Source: Brucella cytisi (GTDB taxonomy: Bacteria > Pseudomonadota > Alphaproteobacteria > Rhizobiales > Rhizobiaceae). From it: a DNA stretch of 64,000 nucleotides. The DNA is taken from assembly GCA_012103075.1 (NCBI GenBank), contig JAAVLQ010000001.1, positions 2,394,001 through 2,458,000 on the forward strand, given 5' to 3'. The notes beneath the pieces are model-generated. The model saw only the letters and a program-made list of their open reading frames with translations, had not been told where the DNA came from and searched no databases. Shown piece after piece: positions 1 to 13,451 of this stretch. The stretch's first letter is position 1; each line of letters starts with the position of its first letter. The position numbers were made by a program, and so were the translations under genes.

Positions 1-968
1 GCCGTCGAGGAACATAAGGAAGAAGCGCCGGTTGAGGCAGCGCCTCAGCCAAAGCTGTCCCGTTCGAGCGTCTGCGTCGCGGCCTGCTCCGTTCATCGAA
101 TTCATTGAGCGAATCCATCGGCGGCATTTTCACCAAGCGCAAGCTCGATGATGACACGCTGCAGGATCTCGAAGACGTACTGATCCGGGCTGATCTCGGG
201 CTTGAAACCGCCATGCGCGTGACCGATGCGCTTGCCTCGGGTCGCTACGGCAAGGACGTGACGGGCGAGGAAGTGCGCACCATCATGGGCGCGGAAATCG
301 AAAAGGTTCTAGGCCCGGTGGCAAAGCCGCTGGAGCTTGACCTGTCACACAAGCCGCATGTCGTCCTCGTGGTCGGCGTCAACGGCACCGGCAAGACCAC
401 CACCATCGGCAAGCTTGCCGCAAAGCTTACCGCAGGTGGCCTCAAGGTCATGCTGGCGGCAGGCGACACATTCCGCGCAGCAGCCATCGAGCAGTTGCAC
501 ATCTGGGGCGAACGCACCGGTTCGCCGGTCGTGTCCTCCAAGCTCGGCGCCGATGCGGCAGGGCTTGCCTATGATGCATGGGAAAAGGCCAAGGAAGCCG
601 GCAGCGACGTCCTCATCATCGATACTGCAGGACGGTTGCAGAACAAGGCTGAACTGATGGACGAGCTTGCAAAAATCGTGCGCGTGCTGGGCAAGCATGA
701 TCCGGAAGCGCCGCATACGGTACTGCAGACACTTGATGCCACCACCGGCCAGAATGCCCTTAATCAGGTCGAAATCTTCAAGAATATTGCCGGTGTCAAC
801 GGTCTGGTCATGACCAAGCTTGACGGCACGGCACGGGGCGGCATTCTTGTCGCCATCTCGGCCAAGCATAAACTGCCGATCTATTTCATCGGCGTCGGCG
901 AAGGTGTCGACGATCTGGAACCCTTTGCGGCCAAGGATTTTGCCCGCGCCATCGCAGGAGTTGCCTGA
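1..968 (+). CDS. ftsY: Signal recognition particle receptor FtsY, 3' part
   Basis: FtsY is the membrane-associated SRP receptor GTPase that docks ribosome-SRP complexes for co-translational insertion. The C-terminal NG domain is complete: P-loop [15 protein letters not shown], the DTFRAAA insertion-box motif, DTAGRLQ, TKLDG and the closing IGVGE/DDLEPF region. The N-terminal acidic part begins before the window. The first 60 bases read in a different frame ([18 protein letters not shown]) from the rest ([12 protein letters not shown]). One missing T near 62 in CCCGTTTCGAG would join them. The stop overlaps the yciB start (TGATG), so the two are probably cotranscribed. Identification is firm; the break looks like a sequence error. 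Confidence 0.95.
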
Positions 969-1627
969 TGGAGCATCCCGTTTTCGAACGCGATCCGTCA
1001 CAGAAAAGCGAAGCCGAACGCCGGGAAGTCCCGCCGCTGCTCGCTTGCGCTGGAGCTGGGGCCGCTTCTTGTCTTCTTCTTTGCCAATGCGCGTGGCGAA
1101 ATGCTGATCGAGCGTTTTCCGGTGCTGGCGTCCATCGGCGCACCGATCTTTCTCGCAACGGCGCTATTCATGGGCGCAACCGTAATCGCGCTCGCCATTT
1201 CATGGACAATGACGCGCACCCTGCCCATCATGCCGCTTGTCTCCGGCATTGTCGTATTGGTGTTCGGAGCACTGACGCTCTGGCTGCACAACGACACCTT
1301 CATCAAGATGAAGCCCACCATCGTCAACACGCTGTTTGGTGCGATCCTGCTCGGCGGGCTCTTCTTCGGCAAGTCCCTGCTCGGCTATGTGTTTGATTCA
1401 GCCTTCCGTCTCGATGCCGAAGGCTGGCGAAAACTGACGCTGCGCTGGGGGCTGTTCTTCATCTTCCTCGCCGTGGTCAACGAGGTTGTCTGGCGGAATT
1501 TCACGACCGATGCCGGGTATCGTTCAAGGTGTGGGGCATTATGCCCATCACCATTGTCTTCACGCTTTTACAGATGCCGCTTATCCAGAAGCATTCACTG
1601 ACGGAAGATAACAAAACCGCGTCGTAA
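968..1627 (+). CDS. yciB: Septation protein A / inner membrane protein YciB (frameshifted)
   Basis: YciB/IspZ is a polytopic inner-membrane protein linked to cell-envelope integrity and septation. The segment [14 protein letters not shown]...VPPLL opens the gene, the middle frame gives several hydrophobic helices ([23 protein letters not shown], written in part) and the [13 protein letters not shown] signature, and the end reads [21 protein letters not shown]. Two frame breaks are needed, near 1044 (two bases missing in CTGCTC..GCTTGC) and near 1513 (missing T in GCCTGGGTATC). The start overlaps the ftsY stop. The gene is about 219 codons after correction, normal for the family. Confidence 0.88.
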
Positions 1628-1643
1628 CGGGAGGACGGACACC

Positions 1644-2426
1644 ATGAACGGGATCGCACAACGGCTTGAAATCGAACAGTTCATCTGCCGCAGCGACAAT
1701 TATGGCGTCCTGATCCACGATCCCCAAAGCGCACTCACCGCATCCATTGATGCGCCCGATGCAGCGGCGATCGAGGCCGCGCTGAAACGGCGCGGCTGGA
1801 CGCTCGATTTCATCTTCACAACGCATCACCATCTCGATCACGTCGAGGGCAATGATGCGCTGAAGGCGAAATACGGCGTCAGCATCATCGGCCCCAAGGC
1901 CGAAGAAACAAAGATTCCCGGCATCGACCGCACGGTGAAGGACGGCGACGAATTCACCTTCGGTCTCTTCCGGGTGAAGGTCATTGCGACACCCGGCCAT
2001 ACGGCGGGCGAAGTGTCCTATTATCTTCCCGATGCGAAAGCCGTCTTCACGGGCGATACGCTGTTCGCGCTCGGTTGCGGGCGGCTTTTCGAGGGAACGC
2101 CGCTCACCATGTTCCAGTCGTTGCGGAAGCTGGTTGCGCTTCCCGGCGATACGGCGGTTTATTGCGGTCATGAATATACCGAAAGCAATGCCCGATTTGC
2201 GCTCACCATCGACCCCGCCAATTCCGCCCTCAAGGAGCGTGTCGCCGAGATTGCGCGGCTCCGCGCCGCCGATCGCATGACATTGCCGTCAAGCATTGCG
2301 CTTGAAATGGCGACCAATCCCTTCCTGCGCTGGCATGATGCAGGCATTCGCAGCCGCCTCGGCCTGCAGGATGCACCCGACGAAACCGTGTTTGCCGAAA
2401 TCCGCAAGCGCAAGGATATGTTCTGA
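1644..2426 (+). CDS. gloB: Hydroxyacylglutathione hydrolase (glyoxalase II)
   Basis: This cytosolic metallo-beta-lactamase-fold enzyme hydrolyses S-D-lactoylglutathione to D-lactate and glutathione, the second glyoxalase step. The binuclear metal motif THHHLDHVEG is at residues 60-69, followed by TPGHTAG, the metal-bridging Asp in FTGDTLF and YCGHEYT. The C-terminal glutathione-binding domain ends in RKRKDMF. At 260 residues it is full length and uninterrupted. A GGGAGG ribosome-binding site precedes the ATG. It lies 16 bp after yciB on the same strand and could belong to the same transcript. Confidence 0.96.
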   Translation: MNGIAQRLEIEQFICRSDNYGVLIHDPQSALTASIDAPDAAAIEAALKRRGWTLDFIFTTHHHLDHVEGNDALKAKYGVSIIGPKAEETKIPGIDRTVKDGDEFTFGLFRVKVIATPGHTAGEVSYYLPDAKAVFTGDTLFALGCGRLFEGTPLTMFQSLRKLVALPGDTAVYCGHEYTESNARFALTIDPANSALKERVAEIARLRAADRMTLPSSIALEMATNPFLRWHDAGIRSRLGLQDAPDETVFAEIRKRKDMF

Positions 2427-2481
2427 CATATGCTATTGCTATTTGAGAGCGCGAATCGTTCCACAGTTCGAGGATAGAAGA

Positions 2482-2982
2482 ATGACGGTGTTTTCCCGTT
2501 TCAAGATTGCAGGCTGCGCCGTTTTCCTCGGCCTCCATTGGCCTTTCTCTTGTCGCCGTGCCCGTTTCCACAAGCGTCGCGTTTGCCGACGACCTGCTTG
2601 ATGTCGCACCGAAGCAAACGCCTGCCGAAATCAACAATTTCAAGCTGAGCGAAGATTTCCTGTCGCGCATGGAAAAGTGCAGGAACAGCTGGGCGGTATG
2701 GAACTTTCAGCGACGGAAGAGGAAGGACAGGATGCCACGCCTTCCTTCGACAAGATGGTGAAGAGCGTCGAATCCCGCCCGCAGGTCGTGGAAGTGCTCA
2801 AGGCCCAGAACATCACGCCGTCCGATTATATTCTCGGCTATTTCGCCCTGATGAGCAGCCTTGCAGCAGCTGATGCCGAAAGCGAGCCGCAGTTGGTGGA
2901 CGAGTTAAAGGACATCAATCCCGAGCACCTCGCCTTTGGCAAGCAATATAGCGAACGCATCCGCGTTCTGATCGGCGAGTAA
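2482..2982 (+). CDS. Small exported protein of unknown function (frameshifted)
   Basis: I do not recognise this protein beyond being exported. After two frame corrections it is about 166 residues. It starts with a basic N-terminus and hydrophobic stretch (ASIGLSLVAVPVSTSVAFA) ending in a plausible AFA-DD signal peptidase I site, followed by a soluble, acidic helical mature part. Breaks lie near 2525 (TTTT run, one base too many) and near 2676 (AAAAGTGCAGG lacks a G). The last 101 codons are in one clean frame (ends IRVLIGE). It is followed by a good terminator, so it is probably a single-gene unit downstream of gloB. Confidence 0.6.
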
Positions 2983-3004
2983 CACGGCTCGAAGGAAGAG
3001 AGAC

Positions 3005-3030
3005 GAACCGGCGGTTTCGCCGGTTCTTTT
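3005..3030 (+). terminator. Rho-independent terminator after the exported protein
   Basis: A 9-bp perfect stem (3005-3013 GAACCGGCG with 3018-3026 CGCCGGTTC), a 4-base loop and a following T-rich run. It lies between two convergent genes and would serve the plus-strand gene. The ATPase on the other strand ends only 4 bp beyond. Confidence 0.8.
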
Positions 3031-3033
3031 GTT

Positions 3034-5567
<2,534 letters not shown>

Positions 5568-5610
5568 GATCTGCTCTTTTTCAGCACTGCTCTTGAATTG
5601 TGTTGAGCAA

Positions 5611-5641
5611 GGTCTACATCCTCTAGTGACTAGAGGAGCAA
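5611..5641 (-). promoter_or_regulatory. MerR-type operator/promoter of the metal ATPase
   Basis: The palindrome CCTCTAG-TGA-CTAGAGG (5620-5636) lies between the ATPase and its divergent regulator. Read on the minus strand it sits between TTGCTC (-35-like, 5636-5641) and TAGACC (-10-like, 5611-5616), separated by 19 bp. A 19-bp spacer over a dyad is the hallmark of MerR-activated promoters, in which the regulator untwists the DNA. The dyad resembles known CadR/PbrR-type operators. Promoter assignment is inference. Confidence 0.78.
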
Positions 5642-5648
5642 GCGGAAA

Positions 5649-6074
5649 ATGATCATGAATGTATCGATCGGAGAAGCATCGAAAGCGAGCGGCGTCAAAG
5701 TGCCGACGATTCGTTATTACGAGCAGATCGGCCTGCTGCCCTCACCGCCGCGCACTGATGGCAATCGCCGCCTCTATGACCGGCAGGATGTCCAGCGGCT
5801 GCTTTTCATTCGCCACGCACGCGATCTGGGTTTCGAGGTGGATGCGATCCGCACACTTCTCGATCTTCAGGATAATCCCGACCAATCATGTTCGGCGGCC
5901 GATGCCATTGCACGCGCACGCTTGAGTGATGTCGAACACCGCATCGCAAAACTGCTGTCGCTAAAAACCGAATTGCAGCGCATGCTGGAATGCACTGCAC
6001 ATGGCCGCATCGACCAGTGTCGCGTGATCGAAATTCTCGGCAACCATGAGGAATGCGTGCACCCGAAGCATTAA
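5649..6074 (+). CDS. MerR-family heavy-metal-responsive regulator (CadR/ZntR-like)
   Basis: A dimeric transcription activator of 141 residues. The N-terminal winged helix includes SIGEASKASGVKVPTIRYYEQIGLL (partly written), followed by a long dimerisation helix. The C-terminal metal-binding loop holds Cys in QSCSAAD, ECTAHGRIDQC and ECVHPKH, the spacing seen in Zn/Cd/Pb sensors rather than Cu or Hg types. It is divergently transcribed from the metal ATPase, with the MerR operator in the 80-bp gap. The start could be either ATG (5649 or 5655). Confidence 0.9.
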   Translation: MIMNVSIGEASKASGVKVPTIRYYEQIGLLPSPPRTDGNRRLYDRQDVQRLLFIRHARDLGFEVDAIRTLLDLQDNPDQSCSAADAIARARLSDVEHRIAKLLSLKTELQRMLECTAHGRIDQCRVIEILGNHEECVHPKH

Positions 6075-6091
6075 CTGGGACCGGCTGCCGG

Positions 6092-6921
6092 TCAGTTCAC
6101 CTTGGAAAAACGGGTGGCTTCGATCTTGAGCGTGCCGATCTGCGTGCCGATTCGCGCCACGACGGGCGCATAGATGCCCGAATTGCCGAGCGATGCGAAG
6201 GAAATCGTGATCCGGCTGCGATTGCTCAGATAATCGATAGCCTTCTTGCCCTTCTGATATCCGGAAATCGGAACGAACTTTGCCGAGCAGACGACCGATT
6301 CGCCGGTAAAGCCGTCGGTCGTGAACGATTCGGTGCCATTGAAGGAAAGCTTGATCTCCGCGCGGGTCTGACCGTCGAAAACGCTCAGCGACCGGTCACA
6401 GACCGCCCGACCGTTCTTTGCAGGTATCATGAGCGCGCTCAGCGGATCGCTCACATTGAGAAAGTCCTGCGGTGATGTTTCCACCCACGGGTCGCGCTTT
6501 TTCACCGGAGGCTGGTTTTCTGCCGCGACGACATTGCCATTGGCGAAGCGGATCGTCGTGCTCTTGTTCTTGCGGCCATGCTTATAGGCGAGATCGAAGC
6601 TCTTCGGCACGACCTTGCCCCCAACGGCGCTCCCGGTAACGTGCACGGTGCCGTCCGTATCGTCGAACACACGCGCCAGACCGGAAGTCAGAAAACGGCC
6701 ATTGAGATTGTAATTGGCGCCATTGACCGTGGTTTCTATGGCAGACCGCGCAATCGAAAGTCCGAAAATGGAAATATCGTACTCGGTCCGATAAAGATCG
6801 TTGGCCCCGCCGGTCCGCTAGCAATCATTGATCCCGCAAAGATCAGGCCCGCAAAGGTCAACACACCATAATGCGCCAGCCGCTGCCAGACGGGCTTCAA
6901 CTCATGCGACGGTTCGATCAT
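6092..6921 (-). CDS. DUF3108-type exported/membrane-anchored protein (frameshifted)
   Basis: The N-terminus MIEPSHELKPVWQRL is followed by a hydrophobic helix (GVLTFAGLIFAGSMIA) that is a signal or anchor. The mature part begins RTEYDISIFGLSIARSA, then NGANYNLNGRFLTSGL and DDTDGTVHVTG, the layout of DUF3108 periplasmic proteins. One break near 6813 (a G run short by one) separates the anchor from the domain. A GAAAGGA ribosome-binding site precedes the chosen ATG. Function in the family is not known to me. It converges with the MerR gene, 17 bp apart. Confidence 0.75.
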
Positions 6922-6938
6922 GCGCGCATTCCTTTCGC

Positions 6939-6991
6939 TAAAGCACGTCGTGGAAAAGAGGACCGTTTTCCATAAAGACATGCGTAAAGAC
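6939..6991. repeat. Dispersed intergenic palindromic repeat, divergent copy
   Basis: The core AAAGCACGTCGTGGAAAAGAGGACCGTTTTCC followed by GACATGCGTAAAGAC matches the repeat copies near 19.9, 20.0, 26.4, 38.3, 40.9 and 61.9 kb (GCATs..CGGAAAAGTGGNAACCGGTTTTC). It lies upstream of the DUF3108 gene. The rest of the 6922-7371 gap holds the rpmB promoter and no supported gene. Confidence 0.65.
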
Positions 6992-7218
6992 AAAAACTCA
7001 AAGCAAATTCGCTTTATCCTATCTTGCGACTTGTTTTTCGCCTGATCGTCTCCTGATGGTTTTCAACCACATTGAAACGCCCAGAAGTTGCGTGGGATTC
7101 TTCGATACAGTATCTGTGTAAGCCAAGCAAAACTGGCGAAGTTATGATCGCAAGCTTTCGTGAAGACCGTGCGAAAGCCGGAAAACCGCGTCTTTTCGCG
7201 ATGGATACGGAATCTCAC

Positions 7219-7247
7219 TTGACTGCAACGGCTGCTGTCACTATAGA
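7219..7247 (+). promoter_or_regulatory. Housekeeping-type promoter of rpmB
   Basis: TTGACT (7219-7224) and TATAGA (7242-7247) are separated by exactly 17 bp. This is close to the sigma-70 consensus and lies about 125 bp upstream of the rpmB ATG in the gap between divergent genes. Confidence 0.65.
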
Positions 7248-7371
7248 AACGCGACTTTCCCAATAGGCCGCCTGTCCGAGATCGCGCGCCAGCAGCATCA
7301 AACTGCGTTGATTGCTTGAATTCGGACATTCGGGTCGGGGCCTGAAGAACGTAATTGAAGGTGAGACCAAA

Positions 7372-7671
7372 ATGTCCCGCGCTTGTGAATTGACCGGCAA
7401 GTCGGTCCAGTACGGCAACAATGTCAGCCACGCGAACAACAAGACGCGTCGCCGCTTTCTGCCGAACCTCTGCAATGTTACGCTAATGTCCGAAACGCTC
7501 GGCCAGAGCTATCGCTGCGCGCGTTTCTGCAACGCTCTGCGTTCGGTTGAACATCGCGGCGGTCTCGATGCGTTCCTCGTCAAGTCTGACGACAAGGAAC
7601 TCTCGCAGCGCGCTCGCCTGCTGAAGCGTCAGATCGCAAAGAAGCAGGCTGAAGCAGCAGTCGCTGCCTAA
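7372..7671 (+). CDS. rpmB: 50S ribosomal protein L28 (internal stretch garbled)
   Basis: L28 of the large subunit. [20 protein letters not shown] opens the protein, and [21 protein letters not shown] and a Lys/Ala-rich end close it; about 99 residues, normal for alphaproteobacteria. Residues around 58-64 read [11 protein letters not shown], where the family has an RLRISANALRS-like sequence. The DNA there (TATCGCTGCGCGCGTTTCTGC) suggests compensating small indels, so the open frame hides an error. The ATG is preceded by GGTGAG. Upstream codons in the same frame lack family similarity. A strong terminator follows. Confidence 0.93.
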   Translation: MSRACELTGKSVQYGNNVSHANNKTRRRFLPNLCNVTLMSETLGQSYRCARFCNALRSVEHRGGLDAFLVKSDDKELSQRARLLKRQIAKKQAEAAVAA

Positions 7672-7693
7672 GCTTCCGGCCAAAAATTTCGAC

Positions 7694-7725
7694 AAAAAGG
7701 CCGGCTTTTGTCGGCCTTTTTGCTG
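7694..7725 (+). terminator. Rho-independent terminator of rpmB
   Basis: A 10-bp stem AAAAAGGCCG (7694-7703) with CGGCCTTTTT (7712-7721) around an 8-base loop, starting about 20 bp after the rpmB stop. The right arm doubles as the U-tract. Confidence 0.85.
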
Positions 7726-7748
7726 GTTCCATCACCCGGGATAAAAAA

Positions 7749-8398
7749 ATGTCAATCGAGACACCTTCTTATTCCCGGCTTATGCCTGCGATACTAGCCA
7801 TGTGCGTGGCAGTTGCCGCGTCGAACATACTTGTCCAGTATCCATTCCAGCATTTCGGCCTCGGTGAAGTGCTGACCTACGGCGCCTTCACCTACCCCAT
7901 CGCCTTTCTGGTCAATGACCTGACGAATCGCCGCTTCGGCCCCCGCTGCCGCGCGCAAGGTCGTCTATGCCGGTTTCGTGCTTGGCGTCATCATGTCGGT
8001 CTGGCTCGCCACGCCGCGAATCGCGATTGCCTCCGGCTCCGCCTTCCTTCTCGCACAGCTGATGGACATCACAGTCTTCGACCGCCTGCGTCGCAAGACC
8101 GTGGAAGGCTCCCTTTGCTGCCGCCATGTTCGGTTCGGTGCTCGATACAATCCTGTTTTTCTCGATTGCCTTCGCAGCCGGTTTCGCCCGGATCGACAAG
8201 CTGACCGGAATGCCCGATTCGTCGCTTGCCGAACCTGCATCCTTCCTCGGCCTTGGCGTGCCGCTCTGGGCCTCGCTTGCTTTCGGCGACTTCTTCGTGA
8301 AAGTCATTATGGGAACGCTGATGCTGATCCCCTATGGCGCAATCCTCGCCGTCTTTGCCCCGACGCTTTACGCGCCAAACCGGACAAACGCTGGCTGA
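7749..8398 (+). CDS. Queuosine-precursor-type transporter, YhhQ/DUF165 family (frameshifted)
   Basis: A polytopic inner-membrane protein of the family that imports 7-deazaguanine precursors of queuosine (known from YhhQ). The N-terminus has helices AILAMCVAVAASNILVQYP and GAFTYPIAFLVNDLTNRRFG; the latter is the family signature. Later frames carry GVIMSVWLATPRIAIASG, AQLMDITVFDRLR and FGSVLDTILFFSIAF. Breaks lie near 7943 (C run one too long) and 8102 (two bases short in CAAGACC..GTGGAAG). The end is uncertain: another frame continues to about 8454. Confidence 0.82.
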
Positions 8399-8484
8399 TA
8401 TTCTCGAGGATTCACGATCCGTTGAACGCAACGAAAACCGGTTTTCCTCAATAAATATCCCTGTATGAACCGCTCTCCGACAGA

Positions 8485-8512
8485 CCGCAGGTTTTTCCTG
8501 CGGCCTTTCTTT
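8485..8512 (+). terminator. Rho-independent terminator after the YhhQ-type gene
   Basis: The stem CCGCAGG (8485-8491) with CCTGCGG (8497-8503), a T-rich loop and the run CCTTTCTTTAT. Confidence 0.75.
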
Positions 8513-8633
8513 ATCGAAACGGATTTTTTATATTACGTATAGAAAGCAAAGGACGCCTGAAATTATTCACACGTCGGCTTTCCTCTTTCGGTTTGACTAT
8601 ATTTATATTTAGGTAAGGATTGATTAAAGGTCC

Positions 8634-9366
8634 TTGAATAAGGAAAAACTTCCACTCGTCATTATTACCGGCGCAAGCTCGGGCATTGGCCTTGCCGCTG
8701 CAAAATGTTTGCCCATCGCGGTCATCCATTGCTGCTTCTGGCGCGCCGACTGGACGCGATGGAAAAGCTCAAGCTGCCAGACACGCTCTGCAAATCCGTC
8801 GACGTCACTGACCGCAAGGCGCTTGCGGCAGCCGTCCAGGAAGCCGAAGCCAAGTTCGGTCCTGCCGATGCTATCATCAATAATGCCGGTGTGATGTTGC
8901 TGGGTGAAGTGAGCAAGCAGAACCCGGATGAATGGGACCGAATGCTGGAGGTCAATGTCAAAGGCCTTCTCAACGGCATTCATGCTGCCTCGGCTGGCAT
9001 GGCTGCGCGCAAGCCCGGCACAATCATCAACATCAGCTCGGTGGCTGGCCGCAAGACCTTCGCCGATCATGTCGCTTATGTTGGCACGAAGTTCGCCGTG
9101 CACGGCATGTCGGAAAACCTGCGCGAAGAACTTTCGCCACATAATGTCCGTGTCGTGACGATCGCGCCGGGTGCCGCGGAAACGGAACTTCTGAGCCATA
9201 CCAGCGACGCCGGTATCAAGGCCGGTTACGAAGCATGGAAGAAAGAAATGGGCGCGCCTGTGCTTTCAGCCGACGATGTGGCTCGCGCCATTCTCTATGC
9301 CTATGAACAGCCCGGGGCGTGTGCATACGCGAAATCGTTCTGGCTGCAACCAAACAGCAGGCATGA
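8634..9366 (+). CDS. Short-chain dehydrogenase/reductase (frameshifted)
   Basis: An NAD(P)-dependent classical SDR of about 243 residues. It has the Rossmann motif TGASSGIG, NNAG (INNAGVMLL), catalytic Ser in NISSVAG and YVGTK. Such enzymes oxidise or reduce alcohols and ketones; the substrate is unknown. Breaks are near 8703 (AAAA one short, before MFAHRGHPLLLLARRLD) and near 9315 (G run one short, before the tail REIVLAATKQQA). The start is TTG with AAAGG upstream. The AT-rich 8520-8630 spacer probably carries its promoter. Confidence 0.85.
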
Positions 9367-9368
9367 AA

Positions 9369-9393
9369 AAAGGGCGCTTCAAGCGCCCTTTTC
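9369..9393. terminator. Bidirectional terminator between SDR and cobT
   Basis: An 11-bp perfect stem AAAGGGCGCTT (9369-9379) with AAGCGCCCTTT (9381-9391), A-rich on one side and T-rich on the other, between convergent genes. Confidence 0.85.
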
Positions 9394-9404
9394 TATTCCT
9401 GATT

Positions 9405-11316
9405 TTATCGTCCGCCAGCGCGGCGCCGTCCCCTGCCCGAGGCTGCAGCACCCTGCTCCTCGAACAGCGAGGCGAGCTGCTCCGTCATCGCGCCTGCCAG
9501 TTCTTCCGCATCAACGATGGTGACAGCACGCTGATAATAGCGCGTGACATCATGGCCGATACCGATTGCAATCAACTCCACCGGAGAGCGTGTTTCGATC
9601 TCTTCAATCACGGCGCGCAGATGGCGTTCGAGATAGTTGCCCGGATTGACGGAAAGCGTCGAATCGTCGACGGGGGCGCCGTCCGAGATCATCATCAGGA
9701 TCTTGCGTTGCTCGGGACGCGCCAGCAGCCGCTGATGCGCCCAGATCAGCGCCTCACCGTCGATATTTTCCTTGAGCAGGCCTTCGCGCATCATCAGGCC
9801 GAGATTGCGCCGTGCCCGCCGCCGGGCGCATCGGCGCTCTTGTAGACGATATGGCGCAGATCATTGAGGCGACCCGGATTGGCAGGCTTGCCGCGTCAAG
9901 CCACGCTTCGCGTGACTGGCCACCCTTCCACGCCTTGGTGGTGAAACCGAGAATCTCCACCTTCACACCGCAACGCTCCAGCGTGCGGGCCAGAATGTCC
10001 GCACAGGTCGCGGCGACCGTGATCGGACGGCCGCGCATGGAGCCGGAATTGTCCAGAACCAGCGTCACGACCGTATCGCGAAAATCCGTATCGCGCTCCT
10101 GCTTGTAGGAAAGCGGCTGCGTCGGATCAATGACGATGCGCACCAGACGAGCCGAATCGAGATAGCCCTCTTCCAGATCGAAATCCGGGGAGCGATTCTG
10201 CTGCGCCATCAGGCGGCGCTGCAAGCGGTTGGCCAGACGCCCCACCACACCCTGCAGATTGGCAAGCTGCTTGTCGAGGAAGCTGCGAAGGCGGTCTAGT
10301 TCCGCCTCGTCGCAAAGATCCACCGCTTCAACCTCTTCATCGAACTCTCGCGTGAAGACCTTGTAGTCGACATGTTCGGCAAAATTGGCGAAAGGCTGGT
10401 TCGGACGGCGTGTATCGCCCGGCGTTTCCGCGTCGATATCGTCGCTGTCATCCATGTCGTCGGCAGAAGCATCGGCGGCGTCCATTTCGCCCCGGTCGCC
10501 TTCATCGCTCGAACTGTCGGATTCTTCGCTTTCAGCGGAATCGGAACCTTCCCGGCTCTCGTCGCCACCTTCCTCATTTTCGTCGGAATCCGGCGTCTGC
10601 TCGTCGTTCTGCTCTTCTTCGTCGCTCGGTTCTTCCTGCGACAGCTCCTCCGCCATATCCATGGAGGCGAGCATGTCACGCACCGTGCGCGCAAAGGCCT
10701 GCTGGTCTTCGAGATTGTCGCCAAGCCGCGCAATGTCGGCCGCAGCCTTCTGCTCGATCCACTCCCGCCATAGCTCGAGCACCTGTCCGGCTTCCGCAGG
10801 TGCGGACCGTCCGGTCAGCTTTTCACGCAGCAGAAGCGATACGGCTTCCTCAAGCGGCGCATCTTCCTTGGCGGTAACTGCGGAGAAATTGGCTTTCGAA
10901 TATTTGTCCGCAAGCATGGTGGTGAGATTATCCGCCATGCCTGCCATGGCGCGGGCGCCGATAGCTTCCACACGCGCCTGCTCGACAGCGTCGTAAATCG
11001 CGCGCGCCTGCTTTCCTTCCGGGGCAAGGGCCGCATGAATGCGCGGATTGTGACGTGCCTGACGCAGCGCCATGGAATCGCCGAGGCCACGGGTGACGGC
11101 GATGTCGTGCGCAGTCGGGCGCTTCGGCAGATCGGGAAGACGGGCGCGATTGGCGCTTAATGCCGGGCGGTCGTTGGTGAACGCCACTTCCAGCTCATGC
11201 TCACCGGAAATGGCGCGGACACAAGCCGTTAGAGCGCGCTTGAACGGTTCGGAATCCACCGGTCCCGGTTTACGCTCGCGCGAATTATCGCCTATTCCTG
11301 ACTTCTGGCCCGACAT
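9405..11316 (-). CDS. cobT: Cobaltochelatase subunit CobT (frameshifted)
   Basis: CobT pairs with the AAA+ subunit CobS and with CobN to insert Co2+ into hydrogenobyrinic acid a,c-diamide in aerobic cobalamin synthesis. It starts [15 protein letters not shown]. An alpha-helical N-domain runs to about residue 210, followed by a long Asp/Glu/Ser stretch (about residues 213-300) and a C-terminal vWA domain with the MIDAS motif DNSGSMRG; the last part ([18 protein letters not shown]) is in another frame. Breaks are near 9893 and 9815. About 630 codons in total, normal for rhizobial CobT. Confidence 0.94.
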
Positions 11317-11419
11317 ATGCCTATCCTGACTTCGCTTTCAAGCAAGGGCGAAGCTCATCGCCCCTGCATCAGACAGTGCGCTGCCGCCGGACATGCTCAG
11401 GCGGCAGGCTTCTTCCGCA

Positions 11420-12410
<991 letters not shown>

Positions 12411-12635
12411 GCCTCCAGAGCGGCAGGCAGCGACCGGCCGCGAATTAATACCGGCAAGCTACCGACCGGCAACTTTCACCCGTGGGCATGTTTTTCCGGC
12501 GAGCCGGACGGTATGCCCCTTCCGTAATTCGTTGCGGGCATCCGTGCTTGCGTCCACGCAATCGCGCGGCAGAAGAATGTCCGTCGGAGCTGTCGGCGAC
12601 AGCCCCATAGTCGGCCTTTCAGACCCAAACAGGCT

Positions 12636-13265
12636 TTAGCAAAAACCTGCCTGCTTGAGCAATTGATAAGCCTGAATAACATCGCGAAATCTTTCTTCCG
12701 ATCCGCGATCACCACCATTCGCATCGGGATGGTGCTGTTTTACCAGCTCTTTATAGCGCGCCTTGATCTTATCGCCAGTCGAATTTGGTTCAAGACCGAG
12801 TGTCGCCAGCGCCTTTATCTCGAGCGTACGCGGCTTGCGCTGCGCTTTCTGGCCCGGCGCATGTCCCTTGGCTTCCTTGAAAAGGTTGAAGGGATCGCGG
12901 ATGCGGTTGTGATAGGAGGCCGAACCGGAACGCACCTTCGCCATGTCCGGCGACGTGCGCGGCTTGGCGGTGGAGTTCGCCGTCGTCGACCATGTCGGCC
13001 GATGACCCGTGATCGCATCCTTCTGGAATTTCGCGATGTCGCCATCGGAAAGGCCAGAGAAGTAATTGAAATTCTTGTTATATTCCCGCACGTGATCAAC
13101 ACAGAAGCGGAAATATTCACCTTCGCGCATGCGTCCGACAGGCGCGCGATGCGTGCCCGGCTTGTCGCACCCGTCCCACTGGCAGCAAGGCCCCGAAGCC
13201 TTTGCTTCCGCAGTCTTCTTGGGCTTGATGCGGATACTGTCGAAAAATTTTGAGTTCGTTGTCAT
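12636..13265 (-). CDS. J-domain protein with N-terminal Cys cluster
   Basis: A 209-residue protein with a C-terminal J-domain: YKELVKQHHPDANGGD carries the HPD tripeptide that stimulates Hsp70 (DnaK) ATPase. The N-terminal half has CCQWDGCDKPG and FCVDHVREYNKNF, a Cys/His cluster that may bind metal. This type is typical next to bolA and cobS in Brucellaceae and rhizobia. The frame is uninterrupted. The client is unknown. The 225-bp gap to cobS shows no further gene. Confidence 0.85.
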   Translation of the reverse strand: MTTNSKFFDSIRIKPKKTAEAKASGPCCQWDGCDKPGTHRAPVGRMREGEYFRFCVDHVREYNKNFNYFSGLSDGDIAKFQKDAITGHRPTWSTTANSTAKPRTSPDMAKVRSGSASYHNRIRDPFNLFKEAKGHAPGQKAQRKPRTLEIKALATLGLEPNSTGDKIKARYKELVKQHHPDANGGDRGSEERFRDVIQAYQLLKQAGFC

Positions 13266-13451
13266 CGAATCGAATTATGCGGATTATGAGTTGCTGAACA
13301 AGAATTGACATTTCGTCCGGTCTGGCTTTTGGCCATTTCAACTGGGCGAAATTTTGAAGCAGGTTGCTTTCCTGTGCGGATTTGCCCCATCTTTCGCTGC
13401 CGAAGCAACGTTATATGAGGCACAGCATCTATATGGGGAGAAGTGGTCCAA

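Noticed and set aside
10385..10996. 203-codon Ser-rich plus-strand frame opposite cobT
   Set aside because: It is the complement of the Asp/Glu-rich region of CobT; low complexity produces the long open frame.
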